64,000 nt of DNA, taken from Pedobacter panaciterrae (lineage in GTDB: Bacteria; Bacteroidota; Bacteroidia; Sphingobacteriales; Sphingobacteriaceae). The position numbers and the translations under genes were made by a program. The stretch spans positions 1-64,000 of the forward strand of contig NZ_JABMKW010000020.1 in the NCBI RefSeq assembly GCF_013204795.1. Reading direction: 5' to 3'. Shown here one piece after another: positions 17,990 to 27,161 of the stretch (within the stretch, counting starts at the first letter, position 1; each line of letters opens with the position of its first letter). Under the pieces are notes generated by a model that was not told the DNA's origin, made no database searches, and saw only the letters and a program-made list of their open reading frames with translations.

Positions 17990-18059
17990 CCGACATCCTG
18001 AATAATTATATCCGGTAAATGCCATTGCATTGGCGGGATCAAGGTAAATGAAATACATA

Positions 18060-20618
18060 ATGAAACATCAATATTTTAAATATATAGGAACTGTTATTTT
18101 ACTGATAGCGTTTGCTTTTACTTCAAAAGCTCAGCAAACAGTTGTTAACGGTACAGTAACAGATGCTACAACCAAAGAAACCTTACCGTATGTTTCGTTT
18201 CTGATTACCGGAACTGAAAAGGGTGGTAGAACAGATGCTGACGGCCAATACAGTATTACTATCAGTGATGACCATACACAGATTAAATTTAGTTATGTAG
18301 GATACAAATCAGTTGTAAAAACAATTGTTCCAGGCAAAACGCAGACAATTGATGTACAGCTGCAGAGTGAAACTACTCAAATGGATGAAGTGGTAATTAC
18401 GGCAGGCAAAAAACCAAAATATAAAAATAAGGATAATCCTGCGGTTGCGCTTATTAGAAATGTCATTGCTAATAAACCAAAGAACCGTATGGATCATTAT
18501 GATTTCGTTGAATACAAGAAATACGAAAGAATGATGTTTTCTATGAGTAACCTTTCTGATAAGTTTAAAAACAAAAGGATATTCCGTAATTATAAATTTT
18601 TGTTTCAGGAACAGGACTCCACTAAAATAGGTGGTAAAACCATGCTTCCTGTATTTCAGCAAGAAAAGCTTTCGAACAATTATTTCCGCAAAAGTCCGGA
18701 AAAACTTAAGACCATTATAGTAGCTGATAAGCGTGTTAACTTTGATGAACGTTTTATCGATAACCAAGGCTTAACTACTTATTTCGATAGAATGTATCAG
18801 GATATAGATATCTATGATAACAACATCTCAGTAGTAAGTAATCAGTTGTTAAGTCCAATTGCAGATGGTGCACCTACATTCTATAAGTTTTTCATTACTG
18901 ATACCATTCAAAATCATAACCCAAAGCTGGTTGAGCTTTCGTTTATGCCAAGAAACAATACTGACCTCTTGTTTGAAGGAAAGTTATACATTACGCTAGA
19001 TGGGAATTATGCTGTTCAAAATGCATACCTTACTGTAAATAAGGATATTAATTTGAATTTCGTTAGGGCGTTAGAAGCTAAGCTCGACTTTGAACAGAAT
19101 CCAGATAAGCGTTATCACCTTAGTAAAAGTAATCTGATTGTTGATTTTGGTTTAAGTAAAAAAGGCGGAACGGGATTTACTGGCGAAAGAACTGTGAATT
19201 TTAAAGATTACCAAATCAACAAACCCCATCCTGATACTACATATTATGGCTCAGCGGTGCCTGTTGTAGTTGCAGATGCCACTAAAAGATCAGAAGAATT
19301 TTGGGCCGATAACCGTCCGGAAGCGCTTAGTGCTACAAATTTAAAGGTGTATAGTAATTTAGATACGCTGCAAACTATCCCATCATTTAAAAGAACAATG
19401 GATGTGGTTACGCTTTTCTTTGCTGGCTATAAAGATTTTGGACCTTTTGAAATGGGGCCGGTAAATACTTTTTACAGTTTTAATAGTGTTGAAGGTTTTC
19501 GTTTGCGTTTAGGGGGAAGAACTACTCCGGCGCTTAGCAAACGTTATTACTTTGAAACATATGCTGCTTATGGCTTTAATGATACGAAGTGGAAGTATTT
19601 CTTAAGCGGAACCTATTCGTTAAACAATAAATCTATTTATGCATTTCCCCAAAACTATTTAAGGGCAAGTTTCCAGAGAGATACAAAAATACCAGGTCAG
19701 GAATTGCAGTTTGTACAAGAAGATAACTTCTTACTATCCTTCAAAAGGGGAGAGAATGATATGATGTTGTACAATGATTTTTACAGAATAGATTATGTGC
19801 ATGAGTTCGAAAATCATTTCTCTTATAGCCTTGGTTTGCGCAAATGGAATCAAACACCTGCCGGATCTTTGTATTTTGCAAGTTCAAGAGACAATAATTT
19901 AATTAAAACTAACTCGATTAGTACATCAGAAATATCACTTCAGTTAAGGTACGCGCCACATGAAAAGTTTTATCAGGGTAAGGTATATCGTACCCCGCTT
20001 GTCGACAAGTATCCTATTTTTAATTTCAGATATACTGCAGGTATAAAGGGAGTTTTAGGAGGTGAATATAACTATCATAATTTCATGGGAAGCGTTGATA
20101 AACGTTTTTATCTATCTCAATTTGGGTATACCGATGTAACACTCGAAGGCGCTTATATTTTGGGTAAAGTGCCTTTCCCATTATTGTCTATTCACAGAGC
20201 AAACCAAACTTATGCTTATCAGTTGCAATCGTATAACCTAATGAACTTTCTGGAGTTTGTTAGTGATCATTACGCAAGCATCAACATAGATCAAAACTTT
20301 AATGGTTTCTTCTTTAATAAAGTACCATTATTAAAAAAGCTGAAGCTAAGAGAAGTAATGTCGTTTAAGGCGCTATATGGTGGTCTGCGGAATGAAAACA
20401 ACCCTGCGGTTAATAATAGCGCAATGCAATTTGTACTGAATCAGGATGGAGTACCTATCACAAACTCACTAAGCAGAGATCCTTATATTGAGGGAAGTGT
20501 TGGTGTAGGAAATATCTTTAAATTGCTTAGGGTTGATCTGGTAAAACGCTTCACGTATCTTGATAATCCTATGGTTTCTGAATGGGGAATCCGTGCAAGA
20601 GTCAAATTTGATTTCTAA
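18060..20618 (+). CDS. DUF5686 outer-membrane protein with carboxypeptidase-like regulatory domain
   Basis: About 852 residues. The signal peptide ends near FTSKAQQ. A CarboxypepD_reg-like beta-sandwich (about 27-110: VVNGTVTDATTKETLPYVSF ... FSYVGYKSVVKTI) leads into DEVVITAGKKPKYKNKDNPA, the usual junction to DUF5686. The remaining ~700 residues include a periplasmic part and a C-terminal beta-barrel. The barrel has many aromatic-ended strands and finishes in RVKFDF, a barrel-insertion-type C-terminus. The family is widespread in Bacteroidota, lies in the outer membrane and has no assigned substrate. ATG 18048 is an equally possible start 4 codons earlier. It stands alone, with its own promoter box. 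Confidence 0.88.
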   Translation: MKHQYFKYIGTVILLIAFAFTSKAQQTVVNGTVTDATTKETLPYVSFLITGTEKGGRTDADGQYSITISDDHTQIKFSYVGYKSVVKTIVPGKTQTIDVQLQSETTQMDEVVITAGKKPKYKNKDNPAVALIRNVIANKPKNRMDHYDFVEYKKYERMMFSMSNLSDKFKNKRIFRNYKFLFQEQDSTKIGGKTMLPVFQQEKLSNNYFRKSPEKLKTIIVADKRVNFDERFIDNQGLTTYFDRMYQDIDIYDNNISVVSNQLLSPIADGAPTFYKFFITDTIQNHNPKLVELSFMPRNNTDLLFEGKLYITLDGNYAVQNAYLTVNKDINLNFVRALEAKLDFEQNPDKRYHLSKSNLIVDFGLSKKGGTGFTGERTVNFKDYQINKPHPDTTYYGSAVPVVVADATKRSEEFWADNRPEALSATNLKVYSNLDTLQTIPSFKRTMDVVTLFFAGYKDFGPFEMGPVNTFYSFNSVEGFRLRLGGRTTPALSKRYYFETYAAYGFNDTKWKYFLSGTYSLNNKSIYAFPQNYLRASFQRDTKIPGQELQFVQEDNFLLSFKRGENDMMLYNDFYRIDYVHEFENHFSYSLGLRKWNQTPAGSLYFASSRDNNLIKTNSISTSEISLQLRYAPHEKFYQGKVYRTPLVDKYPIFNFRYTAGIKGVLGGEYNYHNFMGSVDKRFYLSQFGYTDVTLEGAYILGKVPFPLLSIHRANQTYAYQLQSYNLMNFLEFVSDHYASINIDQNFNGFFFNKVPLLKKLKLREVMSFKALYGGLRNENNPAVNNSAMQFVLNQDGVPITNSLSRDPYIEGSVGVGNIFKLLRVDLVKRFTYLDNPMVSEWGIRARVKFDF

Positions 20619-20649
20619 GCTTAATATGATATATCAATTACGAGTAGTG

Positions 20650-21306
20650 CTAAGCCTTTGCGTATCCTAAAAATTCAAGTTCCTCAACGGCTTTTGTCAG
20701 ATGGGTTTTTCCTCCTGTTAAAACGTAAAGACTATCACTGATCTCGATTATGTTTCTGAACATATGATCTGTAATCAATAATCCTTTATTTTTCTTTTCC
20801 TCGTTCATTAGTTCCATGATTGCCTCAATCATTATGGGGCTCAGGTGTGAAAAAGGCTCATCCAGCATGGCGAATTTAGATTTTGCCTTTAGTACAATGT
20901 ATACTTCAACTAGCCTTCGGTTGCCGCCAGATAGACTTTTTAAAGCGCTTTTATAGTTGGATTTAAAATCCGGGAAGCGGTTTTCGAATTCAAAAAAGTC
21001 CAGATCAAAGTCGGCAAATACTCTTTTTAAAGTTAAAGTTTGTGGTATAAAGTTAAACTGCGGAAGATATAGGAGTAAATCAGGCCTCTTATAGGCAGCC
21101 TGAACCGTTAAATCGTCAAAGCGAATGGATTTACTGTTAGCATTTAGATTGCCGTAGATAATGTTCATTAAGCATGTTTTACCATTTCCATTTCTACCGA
21201 GCAAACCAGTTATTTTGCCGGTTTCGCACTTTAAATAAATATCAGATAAGATCCTTCTTGAACCAAATTCAAGGAATATGCTATCGGCTTCAAGTTTATG
21301 GATCAT
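20650..21306 (-). CDS. Stand-alone ABC transporter ATPase
   Basis: 218 residues with all nucleotide-binding motifs: Walker A LLGRNGNGKT, Q-loop YLPQFNF, signature LSGGNRRLVEV, Walker B FAMLDEP and switch His in LLITDHMF. The D-loop is SHLSP rather than SALD. The signature and IILSDIYLKCETGKI-like N-terminus place it in the LptB/branched-chain/bacitracin-like simple ATPase group. Its start codon overlaps the stop of the upstream small membrane-protein gene (ATGA), so the two are translationally coupled. No full-size permease is nearby. Transport cannot be assumed. Confidence 0.88.
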   Translation of the reverse strand: MIHKLEADSIFLEFGSRRILSDIYLKCETGKITGLLGRNGNGKTCLMNIIYGNLNANSKSIRFDDLTVQAAYKRPDLLLYLPQFNFIPQTLTLKRVFADFDLDFFEFENRFPDFKSNYKSALKSLSGGNRRLVEVYIVLKAKSKFAMLDEPFSHLSPIMIEAIMELMNEEKKNKGLLITDHMFRNIIEISDSLYVLTGGKTHLTKAVEELEFLGYAKA

Positions 21307-21605
21307 TTAACGGCGTAAATTAAAAGGGCAACAAATAACAGGAAGTCGAAGGTTAAGGTACCTATCCATAAAGTAAGCTTAGGTATTCCCAAGTTTTGAT
21401 AGTAATAAAACTCCTTATTTTTGTAGTTATTTATATAATAGATAATTATCCCGTAGGTAATTATTTTAAACCAAAATATTAAAGTGAAAGCTTCTGAACC
21501 AAGTTTGGATAGCATGTATGCCGACACCAAAGTTAATACAAAAGCTGTAGTGAAAAAGCTCATGTAAAAAGTAAACATCAGTCTTAATGTTTTAATTTTT
21601 AACAT
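21303..21605 (-). CDS. Small polytopic membrane protein coupled to the ABC ATPase
   Basis: 100 residues from ATG 21605, with three hydrophobic helices at about residues 9-31, 37-58 and 77-99. Basic residues lie between helices 2 and 3 (NNYKNKEFYYY). Frame-open sequence extends to a TTG at 21656, but the ATG precedes the first helix directly. The stop overlaps the ATPase start by 4 bp. It is unlike any full ABC permease in size, so it may be a half or minimal membrane partner that oligomerises, or an anchor for the ATPase. No named family is recognised. Confidence 0.75.
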   Translation of the reverse strand: MLKIKTLRLMFTFYMSFFTTAFVLTLVSAYMLSKLGSEAFTLIFWFKIITYGIIIYYINNYKNKEFYYYQNLGIPKLTLWIGTLTFDFLLFVALLIYAVK

Positions 21606-21782
21606 TTTATCTTTTGGTTGAATGGTTTTGGCACATTTAAGCTGGTTTAAATTCAATCTATCGCACCTTGCTAAATATAGTAAGAAGTTCTTGGAATATG
21701 GCTTTGCAGGGTGGGTAATTCTGTTTCAAAATATATTTCAGGCACTATTTATGTGCACTAGCAAGTATAACAACACGTACTC

Positions 21783-23291
21783 ATGAATATTGAAATTAGA
21801 AAATTGACGCTCGAAGATTATAGTGACCTAAAGGAATCTATGGAGCAGGCATATGATACCCTGGGAGGACAAATCTGGAGCAAGCAAACTATCGCTAAAC
21901 TATTAAAATTATTTCCTGAGGGCCAGTTGTGCATTGCTGTAGACGAGAAAGTAGTGGCCTGCTCATTATCTATTATAGTGGACTATGATGAGTATGGAGA
22001 TAAACACACCTATCAAATGATAACCGGTAGGTATACATTTTCTACCCATGATCCCAATGGAGATACCTTATATGGAATAGAAATCTTTGTTTCGCCTGAA
22101 TATCGCGGTCTGCGCTTAGGCCGCAGGCTTTATGAAGCCAGAAAGGAACTTTGTGAAAGCTTAAATTTAAAGAGCATCATTGCCGGCGGGCGCATCCCCG
22201 GCTATCATGAACATGCCGATACACTAAGCCCAAGACAGTATATCGATAAAGTAAAAGCTAAGGAGTTATACGATTCAACACTTACCTTTCAATTATCTAA
22301 TGATTTTCACGTAAGAAAGGTATTAAAAAACTACCTTCCGGGCGATCATGAATCTAAAGAATTTGCAACGCTGATTGAATGGAATAATATTTATTATCAG
22401 GGAGTTGATGCTTCGGCAAGATCTGCAAAAACCATTCGTATAGGACTGGTTCAATGGCAAATGCGTCTTTTCCCTACCATGGATGCTTTTTATGAGCAGG
22501 TAGAATTTTTTGTAGATGCTGTGAGCGGTTACAAATCCGATTTTATTATGTTCCCGGAATTTTTTAATACTCCGCTTTTACAGCCTTACAATCACTTACC
22601 AGAAATGGAGGCGATGCGTAAACTTGCAGAACTTACCGAAGAGATTGTTATTAAAATTCAGGAATATGCGGTTTCATACAATGTAAATATCATTTCGGGC
22701 AGTATGCCAATATTAGAAGATAATAAGCTGTACAATGCCACCTATCTTTGCCACAGAAACGGAAAAACAGATGAATATAGAAAGATTCATATTACTCCAA
22801 ATGAACGGAAATATTACGGTATGGTTGGGGGTGATAAAATTCAGGTATTTGATACCGACTGCGGGAAAGTAGGGATTCTGGTTTGTTATGATGTCGAATT
22901 CCCGGAGTTGAGCCGCATCTACGCCGATCAGGGAATGCAGATTCTATTTGTTCCATTTCTTACCGATACTCAAAATGGATACACCAGAGTAAGAAGATGT
23001 GCACAAGCCAGAGCCATAGAAAACGAATGCTATGTGGCTATTGCCGGCTGTGTAGGGAATTTGCCTAAAGTAAACAACATGGATATTCAGTTTGCGCAAT
23101 CGGCAGTATTTACACCTTCTGACTTTGCTTTTCCTACCAATGCTGTTAAAGCTGAAGCGACACCCAATACAGAAATGATGTTGGTTGTAGATGTTGACCT
23201 GCACCTGCTTGATGAAATTCATCATTTTGGTACCGTTAGGATACTTAAGGACAGGCGTAATGATCTTTATGAGGTTAAATTACTTAAATAG
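21783..23291 (+). CDS. GNAT acetyltransferase-nitrilase fusion protein
   Basis: 502 residues. Residues 1-150 form a GNAT domain with the acetyl-CoA loop motif SPEYRGLRLGRRLYEAR (R/Q-x-x-G-x-G/A type). Residues ~215-490 are a carbon-nitrogen hydrolase with the complete triad: E259 in MFPEFF, K334 in YRKIHITP and C368 in LVCYDVEFPE. This fusion is known in several bacterial phyla. It presumably couples amidohydrolysis to N-acylation of a small amine or amide, but the substrate is not established. The chitinase-like gene follows 28 bp downstream in the same direction. Confidence 0.92.
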   Translation: MNIEIRKLTLEDYSDLKESMEQAYDTLGGQIWSKQTIAKLLKLFPEGQLCIAVDEKVVACSLSIIVDYDEYGDKHTYQMITGRYTFSTHDPNGDTLYGIEIFVSPEYRGLRLGRRLYEARKELCESLNLKSIIAGGRIPGYHEHADTLSPRQYIDKVKAKELYDSTLTFQLSNDFHVRKVLKNYLPGDHESKEFATLIEWNNIYYQGVDASARSAKTIRIGLVQWQMRLFPTMDAFYEQVEFFVDAVSGYKSDFIMFPEFFNTPLLQPYNHLPEMEAMRKLAELTEEIVIKIQEYAVSYNVNIISGSMPILEDNKLYNATYLCHRNGKTDEYRKIHITPNERKYYGMVGGDKIQVFDTDCGKVGILVCYDVEFPELSRIYADQGMQILFVPFLTDTQNGYTRVRRCAQARAIENECYVAIAGCVGNLPKVNNMDIQFAQSAVFTPSDFAFPTNAVKAEATPNTEMMLVVDVDLHLLDEIHHFGTVRILKDRRNDLYEVKLLK

Positions 23292-23319
23292 GATTATATT
23301 TATATTCCTATTTAAGTTT

Positions 23320-24465
23320 ATGAAAAAGTATCTCAAGTTCTCTGTTTGTGGCTTAACCACCATTTTACTCCTGGTAACTAATGCATTTTCTCAATCAGAT
23401 CCCGTAAAAAGTAAACCAGTAATAATTGGATACGTTGCCGGATTTAGAGGGTTAATAAATACCGATAAGATTGCTGCCCAAAAACTTACGCATATAAATT
23501 ATGCCTTTGTAAATGTAAAAGGCAATAGTGCATTTTTAGGAAACCTGAAGACGGATACGGTAAATTTTAGAAAATTAAATCTGTTAAAACAAAAGAATCC
23601 TGATCTTAAGATATTTATTTCAATAGGTGGATGGGCATGGAGTGAGAACTTTTCGGATGCGGTATTAACCGATTCCTCCAGAGCTGAATTTGCACAGAGT
23701 TCAGTAGATATTATAAGAAAGTATAATCTGGATGGAGTAGACATCGACTGGGAGTATCCTGCCCGGGCAGGAGAAGAAGGTAATGTGTATAGACCCGAGG
23801 ATAAGCAGAATTTCACATTAATGTTTCAGGCGATCCGTAAAGAATTAGATGTACTTCAGAAGGAGACAGGTCAAAAGAAGCTTCTTAGTACTGCTGTTGG
23901 TGGTTTTACTGATTTTTTGAATACCTCAGAGATGGGGAAAGCTCAACAATATCTGGATTACGTTAATCTGATGACCTACGACTTGTATACTGGCGGTGGT
24001 ACGGCCAGTCATCATGCTAATTTATACGATTCAAAAAAGATAGCGTCTAATAGCTCTGCTGATAAAACGATAAAAGCTTTTATAGCTGCGGGTGTTCCTG
24101 CCAATAAATTAGTTATGGGAATAGCATTTTATGGCCGCAATTTTAAAATTGATGAAAGTGGTAAGAAAGGGCTTGGAGATAAAGTTGTTTCTGGTCAATT
24201 TGGAAAGGGTTATACACTTTTAAAAGATAGCCTTATTAATAAAAATGGTTACAAAAGATTTGTAGATAAGGGGGCAAAAGCGCCTTATCTTTTTAATGAA
24301 AAGAACAAGACTTTTATTACCTATGAAGATGAGCAATCCGTAAAGAATAAATGCAAGTATGTAAAAGAACATGGTCTGGCGGGAGTAATGTTTTGGGAGT
24401 ATTCATCGGATCCCAAAGAGTATCTGCTTGACGAAATTAATAAGAGACTTGCTAATAGACTTTAG
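23320..24465 (+). CDS. Secreted GH18 chitinase-like glycosidase
   Basis: 382 residues from ATG 23320. The signal peptide is MKKYLKFSVCGL... ending near NAFSQS. GH18 landmarks are all present: IGYVAGF at strand 1, FISIGGWAWS at strand 3, and the catalytic DxxDxDxE motif as D138, D141, D143 and acid E145 (DGVDIDWEYP). LMTYDLY at strand 6 and VMFWEYSSD at strand 8 complete the barrel. It is a single catalytic domain with no carbohydrate-binding module, suggesting a periplasmic or cell-associated chitinase or endo-N-acetylglucosaminidase. An upstream frame extension overlapping the nitrilase gene is rejected because it lacks a signal. Confidence 0.92.
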   Translation: MKKYLKFSVCGLTTILLLVTNAFSQSDPVKSKPVIIGYVAGFRGLINTDKIAAQKLTHINYAFVNVKGNSAFLGNLKTDTVNFRKLNLLKQKNPDLKIFISIGGWAWSENFSDAVLTDSSRAEFAQSSVDIIRKYNLDGVDIDWEYPARAGEEGNVYRPEDKQNFTLMFQAIRKELDVLQKETGQKKLLSTAVGGFTDFLNTSEMGKAQQYLDYVNLMTYDLYTGGGTASHHANLYDSKKIASNSSADKTIKAFIAAGVPANKLVMGIAFYGRNFKIDESGKKGLGDKVVSGQFGKGYTLLKDSLINKNGYKRFVDKGAKAPYLFNEKNKTFITYEDEQSVKNKCKYVKEHGLAGVMFWEYSSDPKEYLLDEINKRLANRL

Positions 24466-24489
24466 TGTACAAAACAGAAAAAACTTATT

Positions 24490-25062
24490 ATGTCCCGTAA
24501 AATTAAAGTAATAGCCATTTCCGGAAGCACTAGAAAGACATCTTCTAATCTTAATCTGATAAAAGGAATTGCTCGGTTAACTTCTGATATTTTTGAAATA
24601 AACATTTTTGAAGGCCTATCTGATATTCCTCAATTTAATCCTGATCTCGATCTGGAGACACCACCAATACAAGTTGCCGATTTCAGGCAGCATCTTAAAA
24701 CTGCGGATGCAATATTGATCTGTACTCCAGAGTATGCTATGGGAGTGCCTGGTACTTTAAAAAATGCAATTGACTGGACGGTTTCGTCAATGGAATTTTC
24801 TAAAAAACCCGTCGCATTAATCACCGCGTCATTATCTGGAGAAAAAGCGCATGCTTCTTTATTGGGTACACTTTTAATTATAGAGTCAAAGATGACAGTA
24901 GATACACAGCTTTTAATTCCAGGTATTAAGAGTAAAATAGACGAGCAGGGTAATATAACCGATCAGTTAACCTTAGGTCTTGTAAATAAGTTAATCCAAT
25001 CATTAACAGATCTTGTACTTAAGGATGCAGATACAATTGAAGCGCCATTTTTAATAAATTAA
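24490..25062 (+). CDS. NADPH-dependent FMN reductase
   Basis: 190 residues, flavodoxin-like fold. The N-terminal phosphate-binding loop is AISGSTRKTSSN. The flavin-binding segment TPEYAMGVPGTLKNAIDW is diagnostic for the NADPH:FMN reductase/azoreductase-like family. The protein is cytoplasmic, with no signal peptide. It follows the GH18 gene by 24 bp but is functionally unrelated, so co-transcription may be incidental. Candidate reactions are reduction of quinones, FMN or chromate. The precise electron acceptor cannot be told. Confidence 0.9.
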   Translation: MSRKIKVIAISGSTRKTSSNLNLIKGIARLTSDIFEINIFEGLSDIPQFNPDLDLETPPIQVADFRQHLKTADAILICTPEYAMGVPGTLKNAIDWTVSSMEFSKKPVALITASLSGEKAHASLLGTLLIIESKMTVDTQLLIPGIKSKIDEQGNITDQLTLGLVNKLIQSLTDLVLKDADTIEAPFLIN

Positions 25063-25125
25063 ATTGCAGACGGTATTTAATGACATGAAGACGACGGAGG
25101 AAATTGTAAGAAATCGCAACTTTAT

Positions 25126-25145
25126 ATCTGTTTGAATTTTATAAT
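25126..25145 (+). promoter_or_regulatory. Candidate AraC operator copy 1
   Basis: Contains ATCTGTTTGAAT followed by TTTATAAT, ending 9 bp before the regulator ATG. The 18-bp CTGTTTGAATTTTATAAT recurs exactly at 26056-26073. The position over the core promoter suggests autoregulation. Confidence 0.5.
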
Positions 25146-25154
25146 TTTTGTTGA

Positions 25155-26063
25155 ATGGAACAAATTGAATCTCTACAAGAGTTTTATAGCCGGGTACCAC
25201 AGGCAAATCCGTTAGGACTCTCACTTCACAATGCTGGCGCAGGGCATTTTAATGTGTTTGAGCGTAGATCATGCCTTAACAATGCCCCTTACATAAGACG
25301 TGATTTTTATAAAGTATCACTTATAATAGGTAAGGGCAAATTACATTATGCCGATAAATGGATTGAAATTGATAGGCCTGCATTACTTTTTTCAAATCCG
25401 GTAATTCCATATTCGTGGGAAGCAGCTTCAGATGATCAGGAAGGCTGGTTCTGTTTGTTTACAGAGGCGTTTATACACTCTAATGAAAAAATAGGAACCC
25501 TACAGGATTCACCGTTGTTTAAAATAGGGGGATCACCAATATTCTTTGTAAATGACGAGCAGCAGCAAGAAATCTCGGTCATCTTTAAGAAAATGATTTC
25601 TGAAGTATCCTCAGATTATATTCATAAGTATGATCTGTTACGTAATTACCTGCATCTCATTATTCATGAGGCCATGAAATTGCAACCTGCTCTGAATTTT
25701 GAAAAAAATACCAATGCTTCCTCAAGGATAGCAGGTTTATTTCTGGAATTACTTGAAAGGCAATTTCCTATAGATACACCTGAAATGGGACTCCAGTTAA
25801 AAACTGCCAATCATTATGCTGAAAATCTTTCCGTTCATGTAAATCACCTTAATCGTGCTGTTAAAGAGGTTACAGGTAAAACAACCACCGAACACATTTC
25901 ATCCAGAATAGTAAAAGAAGCCATCGCTTTGCTGCAGCATACAGATTGGAATGTTGCTCAGGTAGCTTATGGGCTTGGCTTCGAATATCCTGCTTATTTT
26001 AATAACTTCTTTAAAAAACAAACCCAGCGTACACCAAAAGAGATTAGAAATATTGCTGTTTGA
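25155..26063 (+). CDS. AraC-family transcriptional regulator
   Basis: 302 residues. The N-terminal ~170 residues form a cupin-like sensing domain (KVSLIIGKGKLHYADKW, RPALLFSNPVIPYSWE). The C-terminal ~100 residues hold two helix-turn-helix units: ENLSVHVNHLNRAVKEVTGK, then NVAQVAYGLGFEYPAYFNN with the family's FxxxFKK and PKEIR ending. It probably regulates the aldo/keto reductase gene 80 bp downstream and itself, since both promoters carry the same CTGTTTGAAT element. The effector is unknown. Confidence 0.92.
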   Translation: MEQIESLQEFYSRVPQANPLGLSLHNAGAGHFNVFERRSCLNNAPYIRRDFYKVSLIIGKGKLHYADKWIEIDRPALLFSNPVIPYSWEAASDDQEGWFCLFTEAFIHSNEKIGTLQDSPLFKIGGSPIFFVNDEQQQEISVIFKKMISEVSSDYIHKYDLLRNYLHLIIHEAMKLQPALNFEKNTNASSRIAGLFLELLERQFPIDTPEMGLQLKTANHYAENLSVHVNHLNRAVKEVTGKTTTEHISSRIVKEAIALLQHTDWNVAQVAYGLGFEYPAYFNNFFKKQTQRTPKEIRNIAV

Positions 26064-26086
26064 ATTTTATAATGATCTGTTTGAAT
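26056..26086 (+). promoter_or_regulatory. Candidate AraC operator, two direct copies 21 bp apart
   Basis: CTGTTTGAAT occurs at 26056-26065 and again at 26077-26086. The 21-bp period puts both on one DNA face, as expected for the two half-sites of an AraC-type activator. The first copy overlaps the AraC stop codon. Confidence 0.55.
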
Positions 26087-26115
26087 CCTTTAAACTACCG
26101 ATCTTGGTAATTAGG

Positions 26116-26123
26116 TAATTTTG
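26116..26123 (+). promoter_or_regulatory. -7 promoter box of the aldo/keto reductase gene
   Basis: TAATTTTG matches TAnnTTTG, 20 bp before ATG 26144. There is no -33 TTTG. Instead the operator pair ends 29 bp upstream, consistent with activator-dependent transcription. Confidence 0.5.
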
Positions 26124-26143
26124 GATCATAAAATCTAAAAGTT

Positions 26144-27145
26144 ATGAAATACAGGAATTTGGGTAAAACAAAAGAACAGCTATCGGCGATAGGTTTGGGC
26201 TGTATGGGAATGAGCTTTGCTTATGGCCCTGTTGACGATACAGAAAGTATTGCAACACTTCATAAAGCGCTTGATCTTGGAATTAATTTCTGGGATACTG
26301 CTGATATGTATGGAAATGGAAATAATGAAGAACTAATTTCTAAAGTTTTAGTTCCCAATAGAGATAAGGTCTTTATTGCTACTAAATTTGGATTCAGATT
26401 TAAAGATAACATTGCAGGATCAAGTAATGCTTCTGGAACTTACTTTGATGGTTCACCAAAATGGATTAAGGTTGCTGTAGAAAATAGCTTAAAACGTTTA
26501 AAAATAGATACAATTGATTTGTATTATGCTCACAGGATAGATCCAGACGTTCCGGTTGAAGATACAGTCGGAGCTATGGCAGAGCTGGTAAAAGAAGGTA
26601 AAGTACGGTATCTTGGATTGAGCGAGGCATCGCCCGCTTCTATCCGTAGAGCTCATGCAGTGCATCCAATTACGGCGTTGCAAAGTGAATATTCGTTGCT
26701 TACCAGAGATGTGGAAGGTGAGATATTGAGTACCGTGCGTGAACTTGGGATTACACTTATCCCTTATTCCCCGCTGGCAAGAGGTTTGGTAACTAACGCT
26801 TTAAATGTGGAACAGCTTGATGATACCGACTTCCGTAAAACACTTCCACGTTATAGCGGGGATAACCTAAAGAACAATGAAGGGCTTGCGCATGATTTTG
26901 GAAAGCTGGCACAGGAAAAAGGATGTACAGCGGCCCAATTGGCACTTGGATGGGTACTGGCTCAAGGCGATGATGTAATTCCTATCCCGGGAACCAAGAA
27001 AAGAAAATACCTTGAAGAAAATGTAGGGGCGGTTGATCTTACATTATCTGCCAACGACTTAAAAATCATCGATGAACTACTCCTTCGTTATCCAAATACA
27101 GGTGAGCGCTACAATGAGGGTTCAATGAAGCTGGTAAATAGATAG
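26144..27145 (+). CDS. Aldo/keto reductase
   Basis: 333 residues, a TIM-barrel oxidoreductase. The catalytic tetrad is visible as D51, Y56, K81 and H130, and GLGCMGMSF near the N-terminus is typical. The C-terminal cofactor region reads IPIPGTKKRKYLEENVGA, the NADP-binding GT(K/R)(R)xxxLxEN signature. Closest in texture to the AKR13-like/YajO/pyridoxal-reductase group. It reduces aldehydes or ketones with NADPH, but the natural substrate is unclear. The upstream AraC regulator and shared repeats suggest inducible expression. Confidence 0.92.
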   Translation: MKYRNLGKTKEQLSAIGLGCMGMSFAYGPVDDTESIATLHKALDLGINFWDTADMYGNGNNEELISKVLVPNRDKVFIATKFGFRFKDNIAGSSNASGTYFDGSPKWIKVAVENSLKRLKIDTIDLYYAHRIDPDVPVEDTVGAMAELVKEGKVRYLGLSEASPASIRRAHAVHPITALQSEYSLLTRDVEGEILSTVRELGITLIPYSPLARGLVTNALNVEQLDDTDFRKTLPRYSGDNLKNNEGLAHDFGKLAQEKGCTAAQLALGWVLAQGDDVIPIPGTKKRKYLEENVGAVDLTLSANDLKIIDELLLRYPNTGERYNEGSMKLVNR

Positions 27146-27161
27146 CTTTTGGTGAATTAAT

